From contig CAVRBW010000025.1 of the NCBI GenBank assembly GCA_963719325.1, forward strand, positions 1-64,000: a DNA stretch of 64,000 nt, in the 5' to 3' direction. Position numbers and translations under genes: made by a program. The stretch is from DATBLE01 sp963719325 (lineage in GTDB: Bacteria > Actinomycetota > Thermoleophilia > Gaiellales > Gaiellaceae). Positions 16,707 to 26,558 of the stretch are shown piece by piece; positions within the stretch are counted from its first letter, which is position 1, and the number at the start of each line of letters is the position of its first letter. The notes under the pieces are model-generated. The model had not been told where the DNA came from. It saw only the letters and a list, made by a program, of their open reading frames with translations, and did no database searches.

Positions 16707-19700
16707 TTGCGCCGCTTCCTGGCTCTGACTGCACTCGCGGCGCCGCTCATTCTGTCGGCTGCGGCGTCTGCGGCGCTACAGCCGGTGCGCCGAGACTTCG
16801 GCGAGTTGCACATCCCGCGCGTCCACGCCGGCCCGGTCTCGATCCCGGCGCGGCATGCCACGGGTCGGGTGACGGTGCTGGTCACCCTCCCCCAGCCACC
16901 GCTGGCGGCGTACTCCGATCGCACGCTCGCGGCGGCCGGAGCAAGGCAAAAGCTGAACGTCAAGGCAGCCGGCTCGCGCGAGTACCTGGCCACGCTTGCC
17001 CGGCTCCAGACGCGAGCGGCGGTCGAGCTGAAGCGAGCAATTCCGCAGGCAACGGTGTCCCGACGGCTCCGAATCGTCCTCGACGCGCTGACGGTCGAGC
17101 TTCCCGTCAAGCAGCTTCCCGAGCTCCGCCGCCTGAGCTTCGTCAACAAGGTCTACCCGAGCATGCGCTTCACGCTCAACCTCGACACCAGTCCCGGGCT
17201 GATCGGGGCGACGGCCTTCTCACGGTCAACCGGCGACAACGGCGACGGGGTCAAGATCGCGGTCGTCGACGACGGGATCGACCAGACGAGCACCTTCTTC
17301 GACCCGACCGGCTACTCGTACCCGGCAGGCTTCCCTCGTGGCCAGCTCTCGTACACGACGCCGAAGGTGATCGTCGCGCGCTCCTATCCCGGCCCGGGCG
17401 CCGGCAAGCCCGGCAGCCTGCCGCTCGATCGGAAGGAGTCGTTCCACGGCACGCACGTCGCGGGCATCGCCGCCGGGGACGCTGGGACAACGGCCCCCGC
17501 CGGTCGGGATCACCCCGAGGTGAAGGGTCTCTCCGGCGTCGCGCCGCGGGCTTGGCTCGGCAACTACCGGGTCTTCAACGCGCCCACCCCGATCGGCGAC
17601 AGCGCGTTCACCCCTCAGATCGTCGCGGCCTTCGAGGATGCCGTCGCGGACGGGATGGACGTGATCAACTTCTCGGGCGGCGGGCCGATGAACGACCCCG
17701 GAAACGACGCGCTGGTCGAGGCGGTGCACAACGTCGCCGCCGCCGGGGTCATCCCGGTGATCTCGGCCGGCAACGATCGGGACGACTTCGGGCTCGGCAG
17801 CGTCGGCGCGCCGGGAACGGCACCGGACGCGATCAGCGTGGCCGCCGTCTCGAACGCCCACGTCTTCGGGCCGACCGTGACCGTCTCGTCGCCGGCCGGT
17901 GTCGGATCCATCCCGTTCAATCCCGGCGCGAGCGCCACTCCCCCTGCCTGGGGCGCCGCCGACCAGACGCTCGTCGACGTCGCCTCGATCACCGGCTCGG
18001 ACGGCAAGCCCGTCGATGGCGCCCTCTGCGGTCCTCCGGGCAACCTCGAATCGACGACCAGCACGCTGCCGGCGAACTCGCTCGCGGGGGCGATCGCGCT
18101 CGTCTCGCGTGGAACGTGCACGTTCGCCTCCAAGTCGGCGCGGGCGAAGGCGGCCGGAGCGGAAGGGATCGTCCTGGTCGACAATCGCCCCGGCGAGGCC
18201 AACGGCGTCCCGATCCGGCTGTCGCTCCCGGCCGGGATGATCGCCGACACGGACGGAGCGCGGCTCCGGTCGGTCCTGACGACGGCCGGCGGTAAGGCGA
18301 CCGTGCGCGTCGGCCTCGGGCCGGGCGAGATCACGACCGGGCGCGGCGGGACCTCGACGAGCTTCTCGTCGGCGGGCCTGACCCCGTTTGGCCACGATCT
18401 GAAACCCGACCTCGCAGCACCCGGTGGGGCGATCCTCTCCTCGACGGTGAAGGAGACGATGGGCGAGCCGTTCGCGGTCTTCGACGGGACGAGCATGGCC
18501 GCCCCCCACGTCGCCGGTGCCGCCGCCCTGCTCGTCCAGCGCCACCCGCAGTGGAGCGCGGCAGAGGTCAAGTCGGCGCTGATGTCGACAGCCGGCCCTG
18601 CGTGGGGCGACACCAGCCGCACGAGCGAGGCGTCCGTCCTCCTCGAAGGAGCGGGGCTGATCGACGTCGGCCGGGCCGACAACCCGGCGATCTTCTCCGA
18701 CCCGGCGTCCCTGTCGTTCCACTACCTGAACGTGAACGGCGGCGCGGTCTCGAAGCCGCTGCTCACAACCATTCTGGACGCCGGGAACGGATACGGCACG
18801 TGGGAGGTCTCGCTCCACCCCCAGTCGGCGACCGCCGGAACGATGCTCGATCTGCCCGCGTCGGTCACCGTCTCACCGGGCGGGGATGCCCTGCTGACGG
18901 CGGTCGCACGCGCCTCGGCCTCGGCAGCAGCCGGTGACAACTACGGTTTCATCGTCCTTCGCAAGGACGACGTGACGAGAAGGATTCCGTACGAGTTCAC
19001 CGTCGAACGGCCCGCGTTGGAGTCGGTCGCGCCGGTCAGGCTCGCCGCAACCCAGTCCGGGGATACGCGCGGCACCGGAAAGGTGAGCGCGTACCGCTGG
19101 CCTGCAGCGCCCTTCGGGCCGCCGGCAAGCTACAGCGGGCCGCCGATGAACGAGGACGGCGCGGAGCGCCTCTACGTGACCGAGCTCGCCCAGCCCGCGG
19201 TGAACATGGGCGTGGCCGTCCTCCTCCAGGGGGCGGGAACGCGCATCGACCCCTTCTTCCTCGGGTCGCGGGACGAGAACGACGTCACCGGCTACACGGG
19301 GACGCCGGTGAACGTGAACGGCTACCTGTACGGCTACCGCGCCGACGTGCAGGCCGCGGGCATCCAGTACCCGCGCCAGGGGCAGTACTACGTCGCTGTC
19401 GACTCCGGACACGACGACTTCTCCGGACGCCCCTATGCCGGCCAGTACCTCCTGCATTCGTGGCTCAACGACGTCAGCCCGCCGCTCGCGGCAATGACGA
19501 CGCTGACCGTGACCGCCGGTCGGCCCACGCTGGTCGCACAGACCGTCGACTCCCAGTCCGGCGTCGACCCGCTCTCCCTCACGATCTCGTACGGGCGCGT
19601 CGCCGTCGGTGCCGCCGCGTACGACCCGCTGTCGGGAATCGCGATCTTCCCGCTGCCCAAAGCAGCGCCCGCCCTGAAGGCCGGGACGAGGGCCGTGACA

Positions 19701-20096
19701 CTCGTGAGCGGGGACTTCCAGGAGGACAAGAACGTCGACCAGGCCGGCGAGATCGCCTCGATCCTCCCGAACACGGCCTTCGTGCCGGTGAAGCTCAAGG
19801 TCGTCAAGCGCCCCACCGTCACCTGGCTCGCCCCTGAGCGGCGCGCCTGCACGACCGCGCGCACGCGTCTGCTCGTCGTCGCCGGTGCGACGAAGTCGGT
19901 TCGGAACGTTCGGTTCCTCGTCGACGGAAAGCCGGTCGCGACCGTGCGGCGCGGGACCGCAGGGCTCTACGCGGCGACCTGGACGACGAAAGGCGCGTCG
20001 AAGGGAGCACACGAGCTCGAGGCCGTGGTGACCGATGCGGCCGGCAAGACCGCAGAGGCGAGCCGCAGCGTGAAGGTCTGCGGCAAGTCGAAATAG
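16707..20096 (+). CDS. Secreted subtilisin-like serine protease with PA insert
   Basis: An 1129-residue S8 family protease. The signal peptide is at residues 1-23 and a propeptide runs to about 150. The catalytic triad is Asp188 in IAVVDDGID, His250 in FHGTHVAGIA and Ser596 in FDGTSMAAPHVAG. Between His and Ser is a protease-associated domain (about 420-540: LVSRGTCTFASKS, VDNRPGEANG). The last 500 residues are beta-sandwich-like domains that probably bind substrate or the cell surface, with an Ig-like end near 1030-1129. No LPXTG or membrane anchor is visible, so it should be released. It starts at a TTG. Confidence 0.93.
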   Translation: MRRFLALTALAAPLILSAAASAALQPVRRDFGELHIPRVHAGPVSIPARHATGRVTVLVTLPQPPLAAYSDRTLAAAGARQKLNVKAAGSREYLATLARLQTRAAVELKRAIPQATVSRRLRIVLDALTVELPVKQLPELRRLSFVNKVYPSMRFTLNLDTSPGLIGATAFSRSTGDNGDGVKIAVVDDGIDQTSTFFDPTGYSYPAGFPRGQLSYTTPKVIVARSYPGPGAGKPGSLPLDRKESFHGTHVAGIAAGDAGTTAPAGRDHPEVKGLSGVAPRAWLGNYRVFNAPTPIGDSAFTPQIVAAFEDAVADGMDVINFSGGGPMNDPGNDALVEAVHNVAAAGVIPVISAGNDRDDFGLGSVGAPGTAPDAISVAAVSNAHVFGPTVTVSSPAGVGSIPFNPGASATPPAWGAADQTLVDVASITGSDGKPVDGALCGPPGNLESTTSTLPANSLAGAIALVSRGTCTFASKSARAKAAGAEGIVLVDNRPGEANGVPIRLSLPAGMIADTDGARLRSVLTTAGGKATVRVGLGPGEITTGRGGTSTSFSSAGLTPFGHDLKPDLAAPGGAILSSTVKETMGEPFAVFDGTSMAAPHVAGAAALLVQRHPQWSAAEVKSALMSTAGPAWGDTSRTSEASVLLEGAGLIDVGRADNPAIFSDPASLSFHYLNVNGGAVSKPLLTTILDAGNGYGTWEVSLHPQSATAGTMLDLPASVTVSPGGDALLTAVARASASAAAGDNYGFIVLRKDDVTRRIPYEFTVERPALESVAPVRLAATQSGDTRGTGKVSAYRWPAAPFGPPASYSGPPMNEDGAERLYVTELAQPAVNMGVAVLLQGAGTRIDPFFLGSRDENDVTGYTGTPVNVNGYLYGYRADVQAAGIQYPRQGQYYVAVDSGHDDFSGRPYAGQYLLHSWLNDVSPPLAAMTTLTVTAGRPTLVAQTVDSQSGVDPLSLTISYGRVAVGAAAYDPLSGIAIFPLPKAAPALKAGTRAVTLVSGDFQEDKNVDQAGEIASILPNTAFVPVKLKVVKRPTVTWLAPERRACTTARTRLLVVAGATKSVRNVRFLVDGKPVATVRRGTAGLYAATWTTKGASKGAHELEAVVTDAAGKTAEASRSVKVCGKSK

Positions 20097-20107
20097 CTTC
20101 TCTGGAC

Positions 20108-20875
20108 GTGAACGAGCCCGTCGCCGTCATCACCGGCGGATCGAGCGGAATCGGCGCCTCTCTGGCGCGGGAGCTCACACGGCTCGGCTGGCGTTGCGTG
20201 CTCGTCGCCAGGGGCGAGGAGCGGCTCCAGCAGCTTGCGGACGAGATCGGTGCCGAGGCGGAGGTCTGCGACGTCGGCAACCGAGAGTCGGTCGACGCGC
20301 TGGCCGCCCGCATCACGGCTCGGCATCCGCAGATCAAGCTGCTCGTGAACAACGCAGGAATTCCGGCGCGGGCCGACTTCATCGCCGGCGAGCCGGAGCG
20401 GATCGAGAGCGTGATGCGAATCAACTTCCTCGGCGGCGTGTGGTGCCTGCGCGCCTTCCTCCCCGCGCTCGAGGCCGCCACACCGTCCGACGTCGTCAAC
20501 GTCGTCTCCGTCGCCGGGACCGTCGTGATGCCGCCGTCTGGGCCCTACGGAGCATCGAAGCACGCCCAACTCGCATTCTCGCGGGCCACCGCCGCCCAGC
20601 TGCGGCGGCGAGGGATCCGCGTGCACACCGTCCTGCCCGGTTTCGCCGAGACGCCCGGCTTCCCACAGTACGGGGTGATTCCGAAGGCCCTCGAGTGGAC
20701 GGTGATCGGGCCCGACCGGATCGCCCGGTCGATCCTCGCCTCGATCAGTCGCGATCGGCGAGAGAGCTTCGTACCGTGGTTCTATCGCCCGGTCGCGATC
20801 CTCCAGGTACTCGTGCCGGGGCTGGTGGGCCGAGTGCTGGCGCGGGGAAGATACGGCGGGCCGGGCGCCGCCTAG
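20108..20875 (+). CDS. Short-chain dehydrogenase/reductase
   Basis: A 255-residue classical SDR. The Rossmann glycine motif is GGSSGIGAS near residue 10, LVNNAG is near 80, and the catalytic Tyr and Lys are in YGASKHAQ. The C-terminal helix is hydrophobic (FYRPVAILQVLVPGLVGRVL), as in membrane-associated DltE/Sdh-type SDRs. NAD(P)-dependent; substrate unknown. It starts at a GTG 12 bp after the protease stop and is probably in the same transcript. A hairpin follows its stop codon. Confidence 0.87.
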   Translation: MNEPVAVITGGSSGIGASLARELTRLGWRCVLVARGEERLQQLADEIGAEAEVCDVGNRESVDALAARITARHPQIKLLVNNAGIPARADFIAGEPERIESVMRINFLGGVWCLRAFLPALEAATPSDVVNVVSVAGTVVMPPSGPYGASKHAQLAFSRATAAQLRRRGIRVHTVLPGFAETPGFPQYGVIPKALEWTVIGPDRIARSILASISRDRRESFVPWFYRPVAILQVLVPGLVGRVLARGRYGGPGAA

Positions 20876-20902
20876 CGTGGGGGAACCCGTGGTTCCCCCG
20901 TG
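20876..20902. repeat. Solo R2-type hairpin between convergent genes
   Basis: GGGGGAACC (20879-20887) pairs with GGTTCCCCC (20891-20899) around a CGT loop, flanked by cgt/gtg. It is the first hairpin of the R2 repeat family at 33.5, 42.5 and 50.8 kb. It fills the whole gap between the SDR and M29 peptidase stops and may act as a bidirectional terminator, although a T-run is lacking. Confidence 0.6.
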
Positions 20903-20905
20903 CCG

Positions 20906-22108
20906 CTAGATCTGCCAGCTGCCTTCGCGGAGGACCGGGACCCGGCCGCCGTCGCGCGTGATGCCGGTGACGGCGACGTCGTCGCCGCCGATCATGAAGT
21001 CGATGTGGATTGCGCTCCGATTGCGTCGCTCGCGGTCGTCCTCGGAGAGGCCTTGATTGAAGCCGTCGCCCAGGGCGATGTGGCTCGCAGCGTTCTCGTC
21101 GAGGAGCGTGTCGTAGAAGATCGTGCCGAGACGCCCGATTCGGCCCTCGCGATCGACCAGGGCGACCTCGCCGAGTCGGGCGGCGCCGTCGTCGAGGGCG
21201 GCCCGCCCGCGCATCACCCCGGCACCTTGCTCTGCGTCGATCTGCACCGCCCGGCCGCCCTCGAAGCGCACCTCGAGTCCGCGGATGATCGTCCCGTCAC
21301 CCAGGACGAGCGGCTTCGTCGACCGGACGCGACCGTCGGCCCGCTCGGGGTCGGGTGTCGCGTAGACCTCTTCCGTGGGCAGGTTGGCGAGGTGGACGAT
21401 CCCGTCGACGGTCTCGTCCCGAGCCGCGTGGAAGCTCGAGCTCGGCAGCAATCCGACGGTCAGGTCGGTCCCTGGGCCCTCGAAGTGGATCGCGTCGAAG
21501 CGCCGCTCGTTGAGCCGTTCCGCAGCAGTCGCCAACGCGTCGGCCCGCTCGTTCCACGCGACGACCGGATCGGCCTCGTCGAGCCGGCAGACGCGTGCGA
21601 TCTCCTGCCAGAGCCGATCGAGGGCGTCTCCGGGAGAGAGATCGGGGTGGACCAGGCGCGCCCACGGCTCGGTCGGACAGGGGATAACCGTCCAGTTCGT
21701 CGTCCGGTCGGCGATCACCGTCGGGATCTCCTTGATGAAGGGCAGCTGATCGCGTCCCGCCCGCGCCGGGTCGAGATCGTCCAAGAGTCCCGTGTCCGTC
21801 GGCCCCGAGAGGGCGATCCTCGCCGAGCGCTCCTCCCCCAGCGTGAGCAGGCGGGCGCCGAACCAGGGCGGGACGTACGACAGCGTGTCGTCGGGTGCGT
21901 GCGCGATCCGGGCCCGCTTGACGTACGGGTCGAAGTAGGAGACGTCGACGAAACGGGCGCCTCGCTTGTACGCGCTCTCAGCGACGGCTCTCGCCAACTC
22001 GTGATGGCCGTGGTCGGCGGCGACACTGACGATCTGCCCCGGCTGCACGTTCGCGCCGAGGGCGACGGAAAGATCGGCAAGCTGGGTGACGAGGTCGGCC
22101 TGGCCCAC
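20906..22108 (-). CDS. M29-family metal aminopeptidase
   Basis: A 400-residue thermophilic-aminopeptidase-type (AmpS/PepS/AmpT) enzyme that removes N-terminal residues using a two-metal centre. Family hallmarks: QPGQIVSVAADHGHHELAR near 22, the Glu/Asp/His metal region with HFEGPGTDLTVGLLPSS, LPTEEVYATPDPERADG, and the C-terminal ALGDGFNQGL plus SAIHIDFMIGG. Cytosolic. It is the last gene of the minus-strand group HAD-acpS-nnr-alr-cca-methyltransferase, 9 bp after the methyltransferase. Confidence 0.92.
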   Translation of the reverse strand: MGQADLVTQLADLSVALGANVQPGQIVSVAADHGHHELARAVAESAYKRGARFVDVSYFDPYVKRARIAHAPDDTLSYVPPWFGARLLTLGEERSARIALSGPTDTGLLDDLDPARAGRDQLPFIKEIPTVIADRTTNWTVIPCPTEPWARLVHPDLSPGDALDRLWQEIARVCRLDEADPVVAWNERADALATAAERLNERRFDAIHFEGPGTDLTVGLLPSSSFHAARDETVDGIVHLANLPTEEVYATPDPERADGRVRSTKPLVLGDGTIIRGLEVRFEGGRAVQIDAEQGAGVMRGRAALDDGAARLGEVALVDREGRIGRLGTIFYDTLLDENAASHIALGDGFNQGLSEDDRERRNRSAIHIDFMIGGDDVAVTGITRDGGRVPVLREGSWQI

Positions 22109-22117
22109 CGCGTCAGC

Positions 22118-22822
22118 TTACGTACGAGGCATCGGCTTGACCGCGAGGTACCAGCCGACGAGCGCCGAGTGGCGCGACGGGGCGAGCGCCCGCGCACGCT
22201 CCCTGGCCTCGCCCTCGCAGCCTGCCAGGTCGAGGTACCGATCGAGGTCGCGCTGCTCCTCGACGAAGGCCGTCCGGGTCACGACCAGGCCGTTGGCCTC
22301 GAGGAGGGCGCGAACGTCGCCGTCCGGCAAGAGGCGCTCGTGGGAGCCGTCACGGATCCGTTCGAAGCGGTCGACTTCCATCGCAACCAGCGGGTCGACG
22401 GACGCGAGCTGGTCGATCAGCAGCAACCGGCCGCCGAGCCGAGTCGCCCGCGCGAGCTCCGCAACGGCAAGCTCCGGTCGGTGGACGTGGTGCAGTGTCC
22501 TGGCACAGCAAGCGAGATCGAAGGAGCCGCTCGCCACGTCGAGCGCCGTTGCATCTCCTTCGACGAAGGTGACGTTCGGAAACGCACCGCCTCGTCGCCT
22601 CGCCTCGGCGAGCAGGTCGGGCGAGCGGTCGACGCCGACCACCGTCTGGACGTGCGGCGCGAGCGCGAAGGCAAGGGCACCAGTTCCGGTGCCCGAATCG
22701 AGTGCACGCTCGTCCCCGGCAAGCTGAACGAAGCCGCGCACGCGCGCGGTGAGCTCCACCCTGCGGCTCTCCTCGAGCTCGGCCAGTTGCGCTGCCGTTC
22801 TACTCCAGCGATCGCCGGACAA
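22118..22822 (-). CDS. Class I SAM-dependent methyltransferase
   Basis: A 234-residue UbiE/Methyltransf_11-like enzyme. Motif I is ALDSGTGTGALAFALA near residue 40, with GVDRSPDLL and VEGDATALDVASGSFDLA following. HHVHRPELAVAELARATRLGGRLLL matches the post-I region of small-molecule methyltransferases. The substrate is unknown. Its start overlaps the 3' end of the cca-type gene by 23 bp. Confidence 0.85.
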   Translation of the reverse strand: MSGDRWSRTAAQLAELEESRRVELTARVRGFVQLAGDERALDSGTGTGALAFALAPHVQTVVGVDRSPDLLAEARRRGGAFPNVTFVEGDATALDVASGSFDLACCARTLHHVHRPELAVAELARATRLGGRLLLIDQLASVDPLVAMEVDRFERIRDGSHERLLPDGDVRALLEANGLVVTRTAFVEEQRDLDRYLDLAGCEGEARERARALAPSRHSALVGWYLAVKPMPRT

Positions 22823-23834
22823 GCGCCAACGCCTCCTCAGGTGTGGAGAGCGTCCCCGCGGCCCGCTCCTCGGCGATCAGTTCGAGCAGCCGGCCCACCT
22901 CCGGGCCCGGTGGCAACCCCAGCTCGTCGCCCCGCAACAGGGGCTCGGCCGGCTCGCGTTCGCGCGCCTCCCGCACGGCATCCACGTATCGCTCCGCACC
23001 GCGGAACGCGAGCACCTCGAGAGCCCAAGGCTCCGAGGCGCGGCGAAACCGGTGAATCGCCCTGGGCGAGCCGTCGGCGGGCGCTTCCGCCCGGAGCAGG
23101 GTGTCGACGAAGCGGCGGATCTCGTTCGAGATCGGCAGCCGCTTCAGATCCGACCCGAACGTGACGGCGAGCCGGTACTGCGGCGAGTCGAACGCACGCA
23201 AGCGCGGATGGATCACGCCGCCGAGCGGCTCGAGGAGGCCCAGCTCCCCGAGGCGGTCGTACGCGGATGCGGAGAGGCGGAGCAGCTCGTCCAGGATCCG
23301 CTCGCCGGCGGGCCCGCCCGCGAGCGGCGCACCGGCCCGTACGAGCCGCTCCGTCTCCGGCTCGAGGTGGAAGCCGAGCTCGTCCTCGAAGCGGACCGCG
23401 CGCAGCAGGCGGAGCGGATCGGCCTCGAAGACCCCAGGGGAGACCGCCCGAAGAACACCCCGTTCGAGGTCGCCCCGGCCGTCGTAGGGGTCGACCTGAT
23501 CACCGCCCTCGAGCGGCACCGCGATCGCGTTGATCGCGAAGTCTCGGGTCGCCAGGTCGGATGCGATCGATCCACCCTGGAGAGGCGTGAAGTCTGCGGT
23601 TCGTCCCCGGCCGAGCGCCACACGCCAGCCGCCGTGCTGGTGCGACAGGGGGAAGACGGCGCCGCCACTCCGCTGTGCAAACGCTCGAGCGGCGCGCTCG
23701 GGCTCGTGACAGGCGACGTCGAGATCGAGCGTGGGGCGACCGAGCAGCTCGTCGCGGACCGAACCGCCCACGATCCATGCGTCCTTGCCGCCGAGGACCT
23801 CCCGTGCGAGCTGCAGGGACGTCCTGCTAGGCAT
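22800..23834 (-). CDS. tRNA nucleotidyltransferase / poly(A) polymerase family protein (CCA-adding type)
   Basis: A 344-residue class II nucleotidyltransferase. The signature GGSVRDELLGRPTLDLDVA near residue 20 carries the GS motif and the metal DxD. RDFAINAIAVPLEGGDQVDPYDG follows, then the neck with EADPLRLLRAVRF. It probably adds or repairs tRNA 3' CCA. The C-terminal helical part is shorter than in typical CCA enzymes, and no HD domain is visible. The ATG at 23834 overlaps the alr stop by 8 bp and starts exactly where homology begins; an upstream frame to 23942 is not supported. Confidence 0.88.
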   Translation of the reverse strand: MPSRTSLQLAREVLGGKDAWIVGGSVRDELLGRPTLDLDVACHEPERAARAFAQRSGGAVFPLSHQHGGWRVALGRGRTADFTPLQGGSIASDLATRDFAINAIAVPLEGGDQVDPYDGRGDLERGVLRAVSPGVFEADPLRLLRAVRFEDELGFHLEPETERLVRAGAPLAGGPAGERILDELLRLSASAYDRLGELGLLEPLGGVIHPRLRAFDSPQYRLAVTFGSDLKRLPISNEIRRFVDTLLRAEAPADGSPRAIHRFRRASEPWALEVLAFRGAERYVDAVREAREREPAEPLLRGDELGLPPGPEVGRLLELIAEERAAGTLSTPEEALALVRRSLE

Positions 23835-24849
23835 CGAGCACCACACGGCGTGTCCGCTCCGGGGTCGAGTTGATCCGGGAGACGAGCTCGTAGGTGATCG
23901 TGCCCGCCACCCGCGCATGCTGCTCGGCGAGCAGGCCGTCACCGATCAGCGTCACCGGGGCTCCGACCGGCAGCTCGCCCGGCAGCTCGACCGCGAACGA
24001 GTCCATCGAGACCGTTCCCACGACACCGCAGAGCTCGTCGCCCACCCGAACCTGGGTCCCGGTCAGATCACGCCGGAATCCATCCGCGTATCCGACCGGC
24101 ACGATTCCGATCCAGGTCGGCTCCTCGGCCACGAAGGTGCGTCCGTAGCCGGTGCTCTCGCCGACCTGGAGCCGCTTCACCAACGCGAGCGCGCTCCGCC
24201 AGCTCAAGGCAGGTGCCAGCCCGTCGTCGGCCGGGTCGCCGCCGAAGGGAGACAGGCCGTAGAGCGCGATCCCGCATCGAGCCGCGTCGAAGCGACTGGA
24301 CGGGATCCGCAGCACAGCCGCGCTGTTGGCGGCATGGCGTGTGTAGCCGGGGTGCTGCTCGGTTGCCTCGCGAAAACGCTCGACCTGCACGTTTGCGAAG
24401 CCGGGGTCGGAGTCTGCCGTGGCCAGGTGCGTCATCAGCCCCACGACCTCGACCGGCGGAGACGGCAGCTCGGCGAAGCCGTAGCGGCCCATCCCGGTGT
24501 CGACCTTCAGGTGCAGCGGGATTCCTTCGGGCATCGCTCCCCCGCCGGCGACGACCAGCTCGAGGCGAGCTTCACGGGCGAGCGCGAGCTCGTCGTCGGA
24601 TGTCGGGCCCATCACGAGGATGCGGGGCTCCATGAGCGCACGCCGCAGAGCGAGCGCCTCCGCGACGGTCGCCGTACAGAGCGCCCTCGCCCCGCCGGCC
24701 TGAGCCGCCCGGGCGACGTCGACCGCACCGTGGCCGTACCCGTCCGCCTTGACCACGGCCCAGAGCTCGGCCCCGCCGAGGGCAGCGAGCAGGGTCGTCG
24801 CGTTGCGCCTCACTGCGCCGAGATCGATCGTCAGCTCAGAGCGGTCCAT
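23827..24849 (-). CDS. alr: Alanine racemase
   Basis: A PLP enzyme that interconverts L- and D-alanine for peptidoglycan. The PLP lysine is in AVVKADGYGHGA near residue 34, and the catalytic Tyr is in IVPVGYADGFRRDL near 240. HLKVDTGMGRYGF and VVGTVSMDSF are also present. At 340 residues it is slightly shorter than average but complete. It follows nnr by 27 bp, an arrangement (nnr/yjeF-alr) seen in many bacteria. Confidence 0.95.
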   Translation of the reverse strand: MDRSELTIDLGAVRRNATTLLAALGGAELWAVVKADGYGHGAVDVARAAQAGGARALCTATVAEALALRRALMEPRILVMGPTSDDELALAREARLELVVAGGGAMPEGIPLHLKVDTGMGRYGFAELPSPPVEVVGLMTHLATADSDPGFANVQVERFREATEQHPGYTRHAANSAAVLRIPSSRFDAARCGIALYGLSPFGGDPADDGLAPALSWRSALALVKRLQVGESTGYGRTFVAEEPTWIGIVPVGYADGFRRDLTGTQVRVGDELCGVVGTVSMDSFAVELPGELPVGAPVTLIGDGLLAEQHARVAGTITYELVSRINSTPERTRRVVLDA

Positions 24850-24876
24850 CGCCCCGATTGTTGCCGAGACGGTCGA

Positions 24877-26190
24877 TCAGCCATCTAGCGCTCGAGGCAG
24901 GAGCTCGACGACGTCGGAGGCGACAAGACCGCGGCCGGGCCCGAGCGCCGCGGCCGCGTCGCACGCGACGGCGGCGGCCGCAGCCGCAAGGCGCGCTTCG
25001 ACGCCTTTGGCGAGGAACGCGGCGGTCACGCCGGTGAGCACGTCACCACTTCCGGCCGTCGCCAATCCCGGGTGCCGAAGCGGACTGACGAGGACGCCTT
25101 CGCCGGGAGCAGCGACGAGCGTGTCCGCTCCCTTCAAGAGGCAGACGCATCGAAAACGATCCGCTGCTTCCGCCACCGCTTCGAGCCGGTGCTCGTCGAT
25201 CCACGTCGAATCCCGCCCGAGCAGGCGGCCGAGCTCGCCCGAGTGCGGCGTCAGCACGGTCGGTGCCGAGCGCTCGAACGGCTGGAGCTCGAACAGGGCA
25301 TCCGCATCCACGACGGCGGGCAACTCGGTCTCCTCGAGGAGGCGACGCACGAGCGCCTGCCGCTCTGCGCTCCGCCCGAGCCCGGGCCCGAGCGCGAGCG
25401 CCCGGTGCCGGGGTATGGCGTCGAAGACGTCCTCGAGCGGACGTTTGACCGCCTCGAGCAGCCGCGCCTCGATCACCGGTAACGACTCGCGCGGGGCACA
25501 CACCGTCACGTAGCCCGCATCGGCCCGGAAGGCCGCCGACCCGGTCAGGCAAACCGCACCGGTCATCCCTGGTGAGCCGCCGACGACGAGCACTGCGCCT
25601 GCGGAGTACTTGTTGTCGTCGGCCCGTTTGCGCGGCACCAGCTCGAGAATCGCGGTCGTGACCAGGCGATGGTGCGTCTCGCGGAGAGCGAGACCGATAT
25701 CGGCGACCACGATCTCACCGGCACAAAACCGCCCCGGCGCCACTTCCAGCCCGACCTTACGACCGTGCATCGTCACCGTCACCGTCGCTCGCACGGCGGC
25801 GCCGGCGGTCTCACCCGTGTCCGCGTTGACGCCGGAGGGCAGGTCGACGGCGACGACCGGCGCGCCGGACGCGTTCATCCGCTCGATCAACCCGGCGGCG
25901 TCGGGCCGAGGCTCGCCGCGAAAGCCGGTGCCGAACAGGGCATCGACGAGAACCTGGCCCTCCAGGCCTTCTTCCGCTGTCCGGCCGGCGGCGCGGAGTA
26001 CCTCCAGCGCGATCCGGCCGTCGCCGCCGTTGGCGCCACCGCCGCAGACGGCTCCGAACGACTGCGCGTCCGGAAACCGGCGCAGCGCCTCTTCGGCAAC
26101 GGCCCGTCCGGCGCGCTCCATCAGCGTCGGCACGTCGTGCCCGGCCTCAGCCGCCTTCATCTCCTCCGCCGTGTACAGCGGTTCGAACAC
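24877..26190 (-). CDS. nnr: Bifunctional NAD(P)H-hydrate epimerase / dehydratase
   Basis: It repairs damaged NAD(P)HX. The N-terminal YjeF epimerase domain (about 1-195) has GGGANGGDGRIAL and ALFGTGFRG. The C-terminal ribokinase-like dehydratase domain (about 205-437) has KYSAGAVLVVGGSPGMTGA, LALGPGLGR, LTPHSGEL and the catalytic-Asp motif AGSGDVLTG. The epimerase half is compact, but its core motifs are intact. It starts at a GTG only 5 bp after acpS. Confidence 0.93.
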   Translation of the reverse strand: MFEPLYTAEEMKAAEAGHDVPTLMERAGRAVAEEALRRFPDAQSFGAVCGGGANGGDGRIALEVLRAAGRTAEEGLEGQVLVDALFGTGFRGEPRPDAAGLIERMNASGAPVVAVDLPSGVNADTGETAGAAVRATVTVTMHGRKVGLEVAPGRFCAGEIVVADIGLALRETHHRLVTTAILELVPRKRADDNKYSAGAVLVVGGSPGMTGAVCLTGSAAFRADAGYVTVCAPRESLPVIEARLLEAVKRPLEDVFDAIPRHRALALGPGLGRSAERQALVRRLLEETELPAVVDADALFELQPFERSAPTVLTPHSGELGRLLGRDSTWIDEHRLEAVAEAADRFRCVCLLKGADTLVAAPGEGVLVSPLRHPGLATAGSGDVLTGVTAAFLAKGVEARLAAAAAAVACDAAAALGPGRGLVASDVVELLPRALDG

Positions 26191-26195
26191 GACCC

Positions 26196-26558
26196 TCAGT
26201 CCGTGGCGACGCAGACCGCCGCGGCGATCTCGCGCGAGTGGGTCATCGACAGGTCGAGCCGGCCCGCCCCGAGCCGCTCGGCCCAGGCCGCAACGCGTCC
26301 GGACAGGCGTACGTCAGGCTTCGGCCGCCCGGCGATCTCCACGTCCCGCCAGGCGAAGGCCCGGGCGACCCCGAAACCGAGCGCCTTGCCCACCGCCTCC
26401 TTGCCGGCGAACCGAGCAGCGTAATGCTGGGCGGGGTTCGGCCTGGAGTCGCAGTAGCGGCGTTCCTCCTCGGTGAAGCAACGCGCCCGAAACGACGGAT
26501 GGCGCTCGAGCGCGTGCCGGATGCGCTCGATCTCGATCAGGTCGACCCCGATCGTCAC
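26196..26558 (-). CDS. acpS: Holo-[acyl-carrier-protein] synthase
   Basis: A 120-residue phosphopantetheinyl transferase that activates acyl carrier protein from CoA. The metal/CoA motifs IGVDLIEIERIR (residue 3 on) and FAGKEAVGKALGFG near 50 are exact for AcpS, and FTEEERRYC lies between them. GTG at 26558 overlaps the upstream HAD stop as GTGA, which fixes this start. Order HAD-acpS-nnr-alr, all minus strand, points to one operon for lipid and wall precursors. Confidence 0.94.
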   Translation of the reverse strand: MTIGVDLIEIERIRHALERHPSFRARCFTEEERRYCDSRPNPAQHYAARFAGKEAVGKALGFGVARAFAWRDVEIAGRPKPDVRLSGRVAAWAERLGAGRLDLSMTHSREIAAAVCVATD